Assembly (NCBI GenBank): GCA_024226315.1
Contig: JAAELT010000611.1
Coordinates: forward strand, 1 to 64,000
DNA length: 64,000 nt
Direction of reading: 5' to 3'
Source of the DNA: a bacterium
Lineage (GTDB): Bacteria > Acidobacteriota > Thermoanaerobaculia > Multivoradales > J023
A model generated the notes under the pieces. That model did no database searches. It worked only from the letters and a program-made list of their open reading frames with translations, and was not told the origin of the DNA. Below are positions 45,002 through 53,386 of the stretch, in pieces; the stretch's first letter is position 1, and the number at the start of each line of letters is the position of its first letter. The translations under genes were made by a program, and so were the position numbers.

Positions 45002-45495
45002 TCTCGCTGATCGTCGCCCGCTCCGAAAACCGGGTCATCGGCCGCGACGGCGACCTGCCCTGGCACCTGCCGGCGGACCTCAAGCGGTTCAAGAGGCTCA
45101 CCCTGCGCCATACGGTGATCATGGGGCGAAAGACCTTCGAGTCGATCGGGCGGCCGCTGCCCAGACGGCGATCGATCGTGCTCTCCCGCAATCCGGACTA
45201 CCGGCCAGAGGGGGCCGAGGTCGCCCACGGGCTGGAGCGGGCTCTTCAGCTGGCGGCCGGCGAGACGGAAGTCTTCGTCATCGGCGGTGCCCGGGTGTTC
45301 GCCGAGGCGCTGCCACGCGCCGACCGTCTCTACCTCACCCTGGTGCACGCCGAGGTCGAGGGCGACGTGTTCTTCCCCGAGGTCGACGCTGACGATTGGC
45401 GGCTTGTCGCTGACGAGCGCCACGAGGCCGACGAGCGCCACGCCTACGCGTTCAGCTTCCTGACCTATACGCGACGAGAAGCGGCTACGAGCTGA
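44998..45495 (+). CDS. folA: Dihydrofolate reductase
   Basis: A 165-residue NADPH-dependent dihydrofolate reductase. Seen: MISLIVARSENRVIGRDGDLPWHLPAD-type N terminus (split: MISLIVARSENRVIG, then DGDLPWHLPADLKRFK), MGRKTFESIGRPLP, and VFVIGGARVFAEAL. The start ATG overlaps the thyA stop. Near the C terminus an 18-base in-frame duplication (45409-45444) gives ADERHE ADERHA in the beta-hairpin region. The 3' end overlaps the convergent cyclic-nucleotide-binding gene by 11 bases. Confidence 0.96.
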   Translation: MISLIVARSENRVIGRDGDLPWHLPADLKRFKRLTLRHTVIMGRKTFESIGRPLPRRRSIVLSRNPDYRPEGAEVAHGLERALQLAAGETEVFVIGGARVFAEALPRADRLYLTLVHAEVEGDVFFPEVDADDWRLVADERHEADERHAYAFSFLTYTRREAATS

Positions 45496-46333
45496 CGGCG
45501 CCGCCGCGGGCCCGCACCTCTTCCGGGCTCATCGCGCGCTTCTCGTAGAACTCGCGGATGATTTGCGGCACGTGAGGGTGCTGGGCGGCGATCGAATCGA
45601 GAGTGCGGCGATCGAGCTGCAGGATTTCCACCGGGGTGGCGGCGGTGATCGTGGCGGTGCGCGGATTGCCCGACAGCAGCGAGATCTCGCCGAAGAAAGA
45701 TCCCTGCTCCAGCAGGCGAACCTCCTTGTTGCGGTTCTCGGCGTTGCGCACGTAGACCCGCACCGAGCCGGTGGCGAGCACGAACAGGCTGTCGCCCGGC
45801 TCGCTCTCCGAGACAATGATCTCACCCGGCTCGAAGTTGAGCAGACTCAGGCCACGGATCACCGCCAGCAGCTCCTGCCCCGAGAAGGTGGAGAACAGCG
45901 GCGAGGTCTTGACTGTCGGCATCGCGGCGTCGGCCCGTTTCAGCTCCTGATGCTCCGGCTCTTCGCCGGAGTCGATCTGCACCGCCACGGCGCCGATCCG
46001 CTGCCAGACGTCGCGGTCGCGGCGCTTGATCAGGCCGGCCAGCTTCTGCTCGATCTCGTCGCGGCCGGGATCGATCCGCTGCATCTTCTTGAGCACGGCG
46101 ATAGCCTTGGCGTCGAACCCCTCTTCGGCGAACTCGTCGACCATCTGGCCGAGGATCTGCAAGGCGGCGTTGCTCTTGCCGTCGAGCACCAGCACGTCGG
46201 CCAGACGCTGGCGCAGGTGAACGTCTTCTGGACGCTCGTTCAGTTGCTGCTGAAGCACCTTGGCCGCCTTGGCATACCTCTTCTTGTTGATCAGGATGCC
46301 GACGTCGTCTTCACCGCCGAACCAGCTGAGCAT
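45485..46333 (-). CDS. Cyclic-nucleotide-binding protein with TPR-like N terminus
   Basis: A 282-residue protein. The N-terminal part (about 10-100) is helical and TPR-like (RYAKAAKVLQQQLNERPEDV, then GFDAKAIAVLKKMQRIDPG). The C-terminal part (about 145-260) is a cNMP-binding beta-roll: PGDSLFVLATGSVRVYV, LEQGSFFGEISLLSGNPRTA with the phosphate-binding cassette (GEISLLSGNPRTATI). There is no HTH, so it is not a CRP-type regulator. ATG 46333 has an excellent AAGGAGG. It may link cAMP, cGMP or cyclic-di-nucleotide levels to a protein partner. Confidence 0.88.
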   Translation of the reverse strand: MLSWFGGEDDVGILINKKRYAKAAKVLQQQLNERPEDVHLRQRLADVLVLDGKSNAALQILGQMVDEFAEEGFDAKAIAVLKKMQRIDPGRDEIEQKLAGLIKRRDRDVWQRIGAVAVQIDSGEEPEHQELKRADAAMPTVKTSPLFSTFSGQELLAVIRGLSLLNFEPGEIIVSESEPGDSLFVLATGSVRVYVRNAENRNKEVRLLEQGSFFGEISLLSGNPRTATITAATPVEILQLDRRTLDSIAAQHPHVPQIIREFYEKRAMSPEEVRARGGAVSS

Positions 46334-46423
46334 CGTGGTCCTCCTTTCGCGCTTTTCGCGCGACCCCTCCTCCCCGCATATTGTCCACATTTGAGTGCGC
46401 AGCGGCAAGGCTGCCGATGGCGC

Positions 46424-48664
46424 TCAGGGCGGCGGCGACGTACCCCAGCCGGCGAGCTCGAGCCGGGAGGTCCGCCCGGCGGCGTTGTGGCGCACCACGA
46501 TCAGGCCCTTGCGGTCGCCCCCGGCGGTGGGAGTGAAGCGCAAGCCCACGGTGCAACTCGACCCGGGCGCCACGAAGGGCGCCCCGTCACAGGTGCCGGC
46601 GACCACCTCGAAGTCTCGCGGGTGCTCGCCCTCGAGGCGGATCTCCCCCAGGATCAAGCGGCCGGTGCCAAGATTGTGGATGCGCAGCGTCTGAATTACG
46701 CCACGTTCGCCGACACGCCGATCCGGGAAGCCGAGACCACCCGGTTCGAACCGGATCTCCGGCACCGGTGGGGCGATGCCCGTGGCTGAGACCGGTACTT
46801 CGCGAGGCCGGCGCGCGGCGCTGTGCTCGATCGCCAGGCGAACGCTGCGGGCACCCGCGGCGTCGGGCTCGAAGACCACCACGATCTGGCAGCTCGCCGC
46901 AGGTCGTAGAGTGGTGCCGGTGCAGCGATCGACGTCGAGCCAGAAGCCCGAGTCACCGCCACCGGTGAGGCGCAGGCGGGTGACGGTGAGGTCCGCTCGA
47001 CCGGCGTTGCTCACGGTCAGGCGCCGGCGCGCCGCGGACCCGGTCTCCACTTCTCCGAAGGCGAGCTGGCTCTGATCGACGGACAGGCGCGCCGTCACCC
47101 CGAGGCCGTTGAGCGGCACCTGGTGACGGCCACCGTCCGCGCTGTGGCGGATCCGCAGGTCGGTGCGGTGCGGGCCGGCACGCTGAGGCTGAAAGCGGAC
47201 CTGGACGACGCAATCGGCGCCCGGCACCAGCCGCTGCCCGGCGCAGCCGCTGGCGCTGAAAGAACCCGCGTCGGCGCCCACCATCTCGACCTTCTCGATC
47301 GCCAGATCGGCGCTCCCCGAGCTGCTCACCCGCAGCTCGCGGATCGAACCCGAGTTACCCAGGCCGACCTCACCGAAACTCAGGCGCGGCGGCTCGATGG
47401 CGGCATGCGCAGCCGTGCCGATGCCGGTGAGCGCCAGTCGGTAGGGCTCCTTGGTAGCGCTCGAATCCAGCAGCAGGGCGGAGCGCGCGTCGCCTTCCGC
47501 CGCCGGCAGGAAGCGTACTTCCACCTCGCACTCGGCGCCCGGGCTCAGCTCGCCGCGAGCGCAGCTCGGCACCGACAGCTCGAACGCGCCGCCGGCGGCG
47601 ACGTCGCCCGGTTGCTCCAGCCGCAGACCCCGGAGGCGCAGCGGGCCGTTGCCGTCGTTGGCCAGCGTCACGCCACGGGCGCTGCTGGTGCGGCCGACCG
47701 GCAACCGCCCGAAATCGAGTCGGTCGGTGTCGAGGCGCAAAACCGGCCGGCGCGCCACCGCGAAACCAGACAGAGACGCGGTCACGGGATCGGCGGTGGC
47801 GTCGCTCTCGATACGCACCGAGGCGTCACGTTGGCCCGCTTCCTTCGGCGCGAAGACATAGCGAGCACTGCACCGATCGCCCGGGGCGAGGCTCTTGGCG
47901 CTGCAACCGTCGGCAACCAGCCGGAAATCTCCCGTCGCGCCGACGATCTCGAGCCGCCCCAGCCGCACCGGCGCCGTGCCTCGATTGTCCAGACGCAGGC
48001 TCACGGGCTGGCTGGAAGTCCCAACCGTCTGCCGCCGGAAGTCGAGCGTTCGTGGCTCGATCGCCAGCTCGGGCGCCACCCCGACACCGTAGAGCGGCAC
48101 GGTGCTCGGGCTACCCAGGGCGTTGCCCGCGAGCCGGATCTGGGCGCGCCGAACGCCGAGCGCCGAAGGCGCGAAGGCCAAGCGGACCTCGCACTCTGCC
48201 TGCGGTGCCACCTCCCCCGTCGCGCAGCCGTCCGCAACCACACGGAAGTCTTCCGCGGCCTCACCCGGGTTTGGCGTCTCGCTCGAGACCACCACGGCAT
48301 TGATCCGGAGATCGCTCTCGCCCTGGTTCGAGACCCGCAGTGTCAGCTCCCGGCCAGCAGCACCCCGGCGAACGTCGCCGAAATCGAGCAAATCAGTCGA
48401 CAGGACGGCGATCGGTGGCCCCGAGTGCAGGAAGTACCCCACCAGCGCACCGAGCGGGAAGGCCAGCGCCAGGACCAACCACAGCCAGCCACCACGACGG
48501 CGGCGCGGTCCGCGGCTCGCGGGCGGCGGTTCGCTCTCTGCGGGGCCGCGGATCATCGGCTCGAGCGGGGCGGGGTCGGGCGCACCTCCACCGAGCGGCA
48601 GATCGAGGAGGTTGCGCTCGGGGCTGGTGTCCCCGATCGGCGGCCTTGTTCGTTTGGAGGGCAT
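46424..48664 (-). CDS. Membrane-anchored choice-of-anchor-D (ASPM/SPD-2/Hydin-like) repeat protein
   Basis: A 746-residue protein with a Pro-rich cytoplasmic N terminus, one membrane span (about 60-80) and six Ig-like repeats of about 110 residues on the outside. Each repeat starts with a LxFGxVxxG-type strand (DLLDFGDV, DRLDFGRLPVG, PRLSFGEVGLG, SQLAFGEVETG) and most contain two cysteines, probably a disulfide (for example CSAKSLAPGDRC). Such repeats bind proteins or carbohydrates. It follows manA by 16 bases and is probably the last gene of the DMT transporter-manA operon. No SD is obvious. There is no catalytic domain. Confidence 0.85.
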   Translation of the reverse strand: MPSKRTRPPIGDTSPERNLLDLPLGGGAPDPAPLEPMIRGPAESEPPPASRGPRRRRGGWLWLVLALAFPLGALVGYFLHSGPPIAVLSTDLLDFGDVRRGAAGRELTLRVSNQGESDLRINAVVVSSETPNPGEAAEDFRVVADGCATGEVAPQAECEVRLAFAPSALGVRRAQIRLAGNALGSPSTVPLYGVGVAPELAIEPRTLDFRRQTVGTSSQPVSLRLDNRGTAPVRLGRLEIVGATGDFRLVADGCSAKSLAPGDRCSARYVFAPKEAGQRDASVRIESDATADPVTASLSGFAVARRPVLRLDTDRLDFGRLPVGRTSSARGVTLANDGNGPLRLRGLRLEQPGDVAAGGAFELSVPSCARGELSPGAECEVEVRFLPAAEGDARSALLLDSSATKEPYRLALTGIGTAAHAAIEPPRLSFGEVGLGNSGSIRELRVSSSGSADLAIEKVEMVGADAGSFSASGCAGQRLVPGADCVVQVRFQPQRAGPHRTDLRIRHSADGGRHQVPLNGLGVTARLSVDQSQLAFGEVETGSAARRRLTVSNAGRADLTVTRLRLTGGGDSGFWLDVDRCTGTTLRPAASCQIVVVFEPDAAGARSVRLAIEHSAARRPREVPVSATGIAPPVPEIRFEPGGLGFPDRRVGERGVIQTLRIHNLGTGRLILGEIRLEGEHPRDFEVVAGTCDGAPFVAPGSSCTVGLRFTPTAGGDRKGLIVVRHNAAGRTSRLELAGWGTSPPP

Positions 48665-48680
48665 GAGTCGTCAAACACCT

Positions 48681-49868
48681 TCAGATCGGAACCCGCGCCC
48701 GAAACAGAGTGGCGGTGCCCGCCACCCGATAGGACGCAACGCGCCCCGCGACCAGGAAAGAGTCGCCGCGCGCGAAAGTGAGCTCCGAATCCTGGGCGGT
48801 AGCGGTGCCCGCTCCCGCGGTGCAGAGCAGGATCTCGACACCGCGCTCGCCCTCGGCCTCGACGGCGGTCCCCACCGTCACCTCGAGCCGGTCCAGTGCG
48901 AACTCCTCGGCCATGCTCTCGATCCGGCACGCACCGCCTCGGGCGCCTGAAGACAGCAGACGGGGCGGCCGCGGCTCGAAACGCAGAATCTCGACCAGCT
49001 CCCCGACATCGACGTGCTTGCTCGTCAAGCCGCCGCGTACGACGTTGTCGGAATTGGCCATCAGCTCGATGCCGAGCCCCGAGACGTAGGAATGCAGCAC
49101 GCCAGGGCCCGTGAAGATCGCCTGCCCAGCACGCAGCTCGACGAAATGCAGAAAGAGCGGCGCCAGCACGCCCCGGTCGGCGGCGAACTGCCGCTCCAAC
49201 TCCAGGACGCATGCACAACCGGCGTCCCCCGCGGCGCGGGCCTCGGCCCGACTCAGGGCCACCGACAACAGATGCCGCCAGCGCTCTTCCTCGAGCGACA
49301 TGTAGGCGGTGAAGAATCCCTTCAGATCCGCCGCCGCAAGCGCCTCACACAGCTCCGGCGCGATGGAGCACAGATCCAGATCCCGCAGGCGCGCCAGGAT
49401 CTCGGCTGCCGGCTGGAAGCCGCGCAGCATACGAAATGGAGTGAGGGCGTAGAGAACCTCGGGTTTGTGACGGTCGTCGCGGTAGTTGCGCCGGGCGGCG
49501 TCGCGGGGCACACGGAGCGCGTCTTCCCGCCGGCAGCCCATGGCGGCCTGCTCGCGGTCCGGATGCGCCTGGATCGAGAGCGCCCGCTCAGCGGCGAGCA
49601 CCTTGAACAGAAAGGGCAGCTCCCGGCCGTGACGCTCGACCACCCGCCGGCCCAGCAGCTCTTCCGGCCGCTCGGCGACGACGTCGGCCAGCGACCGCCA
49701 GATCCCCTCGACCCGGATCGACGACGGCGCCCTCGGATGCGCCCCCATCCACAGCTCCGCCTGCGGCTCTTCGGCGGGAACGGGGCGCCCGAGCAGCTCG
49801 GCAAGCGCCGAACGCGAGCCCCAGGAATAGGCCTGGATCTGATTGCGCAGGGGGTGGATGGTGAGCAT
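48681..49868 (-). CDS. manA: Mannose-6-phosphate isomerase, class I
   Basis: A 395-residue zinc enzyme converting mannose 6-phosphate and fructose 6-phosphate. N terminus MLTIHPLRNQIQAYSWGS; AELWMGAHPRAPS; zinc ligands in IQAHPD, in HKPEVLYAL, and in the C-terminal GVLHSYVSG; and NSDNVVRGGLTSKHVD, the active-site loop. ATG 49868 follows GGAGAC; a longer frame to 49910 overlaps the upstream gene and is not family-like. It feeds GDP-mannose for polysaccharides or uses mannose. It lies 25 bases after the EamA transporter. Confidence 0.95.
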   Translation of the reverse strand: MLTIHPLRNQIQAYSWGSRSALAELLGRPVPAEEPQAELWMGAHPRAPSSIRVEGIWRSLADVVAERPEELLGRRVVERHGRELPFLFKVLAAERALSIQAHPDREQAAMGCRREDALRVPRDAARRNYRDDRHKPEVLYALTPFRMLRGFQPAAEILARLRDLDLCSIAPELCEALAAADLKGFFTAYMSLEEERWRHLLSVALSRAEARAAGDAGCACVLELERQFAADRGVLAPLFLHFVELRAGQAIFTGPGVLHSYVSGLGIELMANSDNVVRGGLTSKHVDVGELVEILRFEPRPPRLLSSGARGGACRIESMAEEFALDRLEVTVGTAVEAEGERGVEILLCTAGAGTATAQDSELTFARGDSFLVAGRVASYRVAGTATLFRARVPI

Positions 49869-49893
49869 CGGCGTCTTGTCTCCGGCGGCCGGG

Positions 49894-50757
49894 TCACCGC
49901 CGCGAGGCATCTAACCACGTCTTGACGGCAGTGACCAGGACGACGATCGCGCCCCCAGCCGATGACCAGGCGCCAGGCACCTCGCCGTGCACCCACCAGG
50001 CCCAGAGTGGGGTGACGACCGGATCGATGAGCAGCAGCAACGCCACTTCGAAGGCGCTCACCACCCGCACCGCGTGAGTCAGCAGGACATAGGCGATGGA
50101 GATCTGAAACACCCCGAGGTAGACCACCAGCAGCCAGTCGGACGGCGCCACCGCCGCCACCGGCAGCGCCATCGGCAGGCCGATCAGGAACGCGAAGACG
50201 TTGCCCGCGACCACCGCCACCGAGGCGTGCGACCCCGAATCGCCGGAGCGGCCGATCCAGCGCAAGCCCATCACCGTCAACGCCCAGCTGAAGCCGGCCA
50301 GGGCGCCCAGCAGGTTGCCGCGGGCCGGATCCGGGGCGGTCTCGGTCGGCGCCTCGTGACCGACGAAAAACAGGGCCATGCCGGCCGCCATCCCCACCAT
50401 CAGGAACAAATCGCGTCGACGGGTCCGCTCGCCCAGCAGCACCGGCGCCAGCAGCAGGATGTAGAGCGGCGCCGTCGACTGCAGGAAGATGGAGTTGGCC
50501 GCGGTCGTCGCCTTGTTGGCCAGAGCGTAGAAGGTGAGGGTCGCGGCGTAGGCCAGGCCGACCAGGACGACCCGGCGATCCCAGCGCCGGCGCGCCTGCG
50601 GCAGGATCAGCCACATGACGACCGCCGCCACGCCGCAGCGGAAGCTGGCGATCTGCCAGCTGGTCAGCGCGCAGCTCTTGATCGCCACGCCGCCGGTGGA
50701 AAACAGCAGCGCCGCGACCACGACCTGCAGACGGGGAAACACATGCGTGGCGGACAT
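49894..50757 (-). CDS. EamA-family drug/metabolite transporter
   Basis: A 287-residue inner-membrane transporter with ten predicted helices arranged as two EamA halves. The first half starts VVVAALLFSTGGVAIK; the second is marked by ALAGFSWALTVMGLRWIG and ends with VVTPLWAWWVHGEVPGAWS and a Gly-rich final helix. DMT proteins export metabolites or drugs, or import nucleotide sugars. The start ATG 50757 has no clear ribosome site. It is first in a three-gene run with manA and the anchor-D gene and follows the histidine kinase gene by 26 bases, so the run may extend to the two-component system. Confidence 0.9.
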   Translation of the reverse strand: MSATHVFPRLQVVVAALLFSTGGVAIKSCALTSWQIASFRCGVAAVVMWLILPQARRRWDRRVVLVGLAYAATLTFYALANKATTAANSIFLQSTAPLYILLLAPVLLGERTRRRDLFLMVGMAAGMALFFVGHEAPTETAPDPARGNLLGALAGFSWALTVMGLRWIGRSGDSGSHASVAVVAGNVFAFLIGLPMALPVAAVAPSDWLLVVYLGVFQISIAYVLLTHAVRVVSAFEVALLLLIDPVVTPLWAWWVHGEVPGAWSSAGGAIVVLVTAVKTWLDASRR

Positions 50758-50783
50758 GCTCGTATCGCGGCCGGGCGGGCGTA

Positions 50784-52598
50784 TCAGGCCGGCACGGGTC
50801 GGGCCGGCGCAGGGGGGGCTGGCACCGTGACGGTGAACCGCGCGCCGCCGCCCGGCGCCTCGTCGTAGCTCACCTCACCGCTCTGGGCTCGGGCCAGCTC
50901 CCGCACCAGCACCAGCCCGAGCCCCAGGCCCTCGGGTGCGTCGGGATGGTGCCCGCGGGCAAAGGGCCGAAAGAGCCGCCTGCGCAGCTCCCGAGGTACG
51001 CCGTTGCCGTTGTCGGACACCGACAGCGCGGCGCCGTCCGGCGTCGATGCGAGCTGGACAAGGATCCGGCGCTCGTCCACTTCGCGGGTGTACTTCTCGG
51101 CATTGTCGAGCAGGTTCTGCAGGATGTGGGTCACGGCATCACGGTCGAAGGTGACTGGGCACAGGTCTTCGGCCATCTGCAGCTCGACCGCCGCGCCGCT
51201 CTCCTCGAGCGCTGGCCGTTGACGCTCGACCGCCGCCCTCACCACCTCTCCGAGGTCCCCGGTGACAGGTGAGAGCGCCACCGACTCGCGCTCCAGGCGT
51301 GTGAAGCTGAGCACGTTGGTCACCACCCGCCCGAGCCGCTCCGCCTCGCCCGCCATGCGACGCGCGTAGTCCGCAGCACGGCCCGGGTCGCCGAGCCCCT
51401 CCACCAGCATCTCCCCATACAGGCGAAGCCCGGCCAGAGGCGTGCGGAGCTCATGGGCGGCCGAGGCCGCGAACCGGGCTCGCTGTTGCCCCAGCCGCTC
51501 GGCCTGGAACAGCATGCTGACCAGCAGCAGGCCGGCCAGCGCCGCCGCGCCTGTACCGAGCAGGAAGACACTCAGGAACCGGCCCCGGTCGCTCGCTGCC
51601 TGGCTCGCGGTCTCGCGCAGGCTGTCGGAGATGTCGAGCGCCACCTCCCAGGGCGTGCCGTCGACGGCGATCCTGACCTCACCGGGCGGCGGCGCTCGGC
51701 GAGAGCGACCCGCGGGCTGGAAGCGGGCGGGCACCGACGAGCTCCCCAGGTACTGGGCCACGGTATCGGGCGAGATCACGAAACCCTGGGTCCAGATGCC
51801 GGCCGGCGTCTCCAGCCCGCGCAGCGCCACCAGGCCGGGCTGACCGCCCACCGGCAGGGTGTACCAGACCAACGGGCCGACACGGATCTCGATCTTGCCC
51901 TCGTCCTTGCCGTCTTCGAGAGCCGGGCCGAGGCTCTTCTGGCCGTACTTGAGGTCGGCGTACAAGGCGTTGGCGCTCAGGTGCTGGTGCCACGCCATGG
52001 CATCGAGGATCTCGACCATCGCACTGCGGCCGTTCGCCGCCACCGTGCCGTTGCCCGCGACCCCGGAGCGCGGACGGTAGGTCAGAGCCGAGGCGGCGGA
52101 CTCCAGCGTGCAGAAGAAGGTTATGTCCTTGAGCTCGCCGAACAGGTCGCACTGCGAGCCCTGGCTGGAGTGCAGGCCGAGCTCGGGAAACTCGTCGTTG
52201 AGGGTCGGCAGAGTCAGGATGCCGGCGTCGTCGACTTGGAAGTGAGCTTCGATCAGCGGATCCGTCGGCCCCTGCGCCAGCGGCGAGGGCAACACCGAGA
52301 TGCCCTCGGCGGCGCCCTTGGGGTCGTGGTAGAGGTTCTGGTAGTGGTAGAAGGCGCGGTCCGACTCGGCCTCGCGCAGCACCTCGAGCCGGGTGGCCAG
52401 GCGCTCGGCGAGGATCACGCCCTTCTTGTAGGCGTGGGTGGTCACGGCCTCTTCCTCGAGCCGCGCGCGCTTCTCCACGCCGCGGCTGCCGGCAAAGAAC
52501 CACGCTCCGCACGGCACCGCGACGGCAACCACGGTGAGCAGCAGCGCGGTGGCGGTGCGGTGGAACCGCGGCTTCAGTCCTCGGCGTCCTCTGCCCAC
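50784..52598 (-). CDS. Membrane sensor histidine kinase
   Basis: A 604-residue sensor kinase. Two membrane spans (about 15-36 and 341-364) bracket a periplasmic region of about 300 residues of no recognised family, containing several Cys. HisKA: His382 in AAHELRTPLAGLR. HATPase_c: NLLDNAEKY, DNGNGVP, and GLGLGLVLV. Start is GTG 52598, overlapping the response regulator by 25 bases, so the pair is co-translated. It should phosphorylate that regulator in response to an extracytoplasmic signal. There is no HAMP domain that I can identify between the second span and HisKA. Confidence 0.93.
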   Translation of the reverse strand: MGRGRRGLKPRFHRTATALLLTVVAVAVPCGAWFFAGSRGVEKRARLEEEAVTTHAYKKGVILAERLATRLEVLREAESDRAFYHYQNLYHDPKGAAEGISVLPSPLAQGPTDPLIEAHFQVDDAGILTLPTLNDEFPELGLHSSQGSQCDLFGELKDITFFCTLESAASALTYRPRSGVAGNGTVAANGRSAMVEILDAMAWHQHLSANALYADLKYGQKSLGPALEDGKDEGKIEIRVGPLVWYTLPVGGQPGLVALRGLETPAGIWTQGFVISPDTVAQYLGSSSVPARFQPAGRSRRAPPPGEVRIAVDGTPWEVALDISDSLRETASQAASDRGRFLSVFLLGTGAAALAGLLLVSMLFQAERLGQQRARFAASAAHELRTPLAGLRLYGEMLVEGLGDPGRAADYARRMAGEAERLGRVVTNVLSFTRLERESVALSPVTGDLGEVVRAAVERQRPALEESGAAVELQMAEDLCPVTFDRDAVTHILQNLLDNAEKYTREVDERRILVQLASTPDGAALSVSDNGNGVPRELRRRLFRPFARGHHPDAPEGLGLGLVLVRELARAQSGEVSYDEAPGGGARFTVTVPAPPAPARPVPA

Positions 52599-53263
52599 GC
52601 GTAGCCCACCCCGGTGACGGTGACGATGATGCGCGGATTCGCGGGATCGCTCTCGATCTTCTGGCGCAGCTTGGCGATGGTCATGTCGACGGTGCGGGTC
52701 TGCAGCGTGCCGACCGTGCCCCAGACCTGCTCCAGCAGCTCGCCGCGCGTGACCCCGCGCTTTCGATGCCGGTGGAGCCAGCGCAGAATGCCGACCTCGC
52801 GGGCTGTCAACGACACCTCGTCGCCGTCGCGCCGCGCCAGGCAGCGCCCGAGGTCGAAGGCGCAGCCGTCGGCCTCGATCACCTCGGGCTCGGCGGGCGC
52901 CGCCTTTGCACGACGCCCCAGGGCGTCGACGCGAGCCAGAAGCTCGCGTGCCCCGAACGGCTTGGTGACGTAGTCGTCGGCTCCCGCGCGTAGGCCCTTG
53001 ACCTTCTCTTCCTCAGCGCCGCGGGCGGTGAGCATCAGAATCGGCAGCGTCGGCCGCACGGTTCGCAGCCGCCTGCAGACCTCGATGCCGTCGAGCCTGG
53101 GCAACATGAGGTCGAGGAGCACCAGGTCGTAGCTCTGCTCACGGCCCTGCCGGGCGCCGGAGGCACCGTCGGCCACCGCGTCGACCTCGTGACCGGCCCC
53201 CGCGAGGAGATCGGTCAGGCCGTCGCGCAGCATCGGATCGTCTTCCACCACCAGGATTTTCAT
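52574..53263 (-). CDS. OmpR-family response regulator
   Basis: A 229-residue DNA-binding response regulator. The receiver domain has phospho-acceptor Asp51 (LVLLDLMLP), acidic pocket EDD at 7-9, and the conserved Thr and Lys in MLTARG and VTKPFGARELLARV. The C-terminal winged helix contains LTAREVGILRWLHRHRKRGV and the family end VTGVGYAW. ATG 53263 is preferred to TTG 53266 because of GGAG upstream. The operon continues with the kinase. Target genes are unknown; the neighbouring Ig-like secreted gene is one candidate. Confidence 0.94.
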   Translation of the reverse strand: MKILVVEDDPMLRDGLTDLLAGAGHEVDAVADGASGARQGREQSYDLVLLDLMLPRLDGIEVCRRLRTVRPTLPILMLTARGAEEEKVKGLRAGADDYVTKPFGARELLARVDALGRRAKAAPAEPEVIEADGCAFDLGRCLARRDGDEVSLTAREVGILRWLHRHRKRGVTRGELLEQVWGTVGTLQTRTVDMTIAKLRQKIESDPANPRIIVTVTGVGYAWAEDAED

Positions 53264-53386
53264 CAACGAGCTCCGGCAAGCCGTCCATCGAGGTTCCGCC
53301 CCGAGAGCAGCTTAGCGGACTGGCGCGTCGGCGAAAAGTAAAGGTGCTGTAAATGCGGCCGGCCGCTGGGACCGACGGCCGTTTCC

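Noticed and set aside
45485..46333. CRP/FNR-type transcription factor
   Set aside because: The cyclic-nucleotide-binding roll is C-terminal and no helix-turn-helix follows it.
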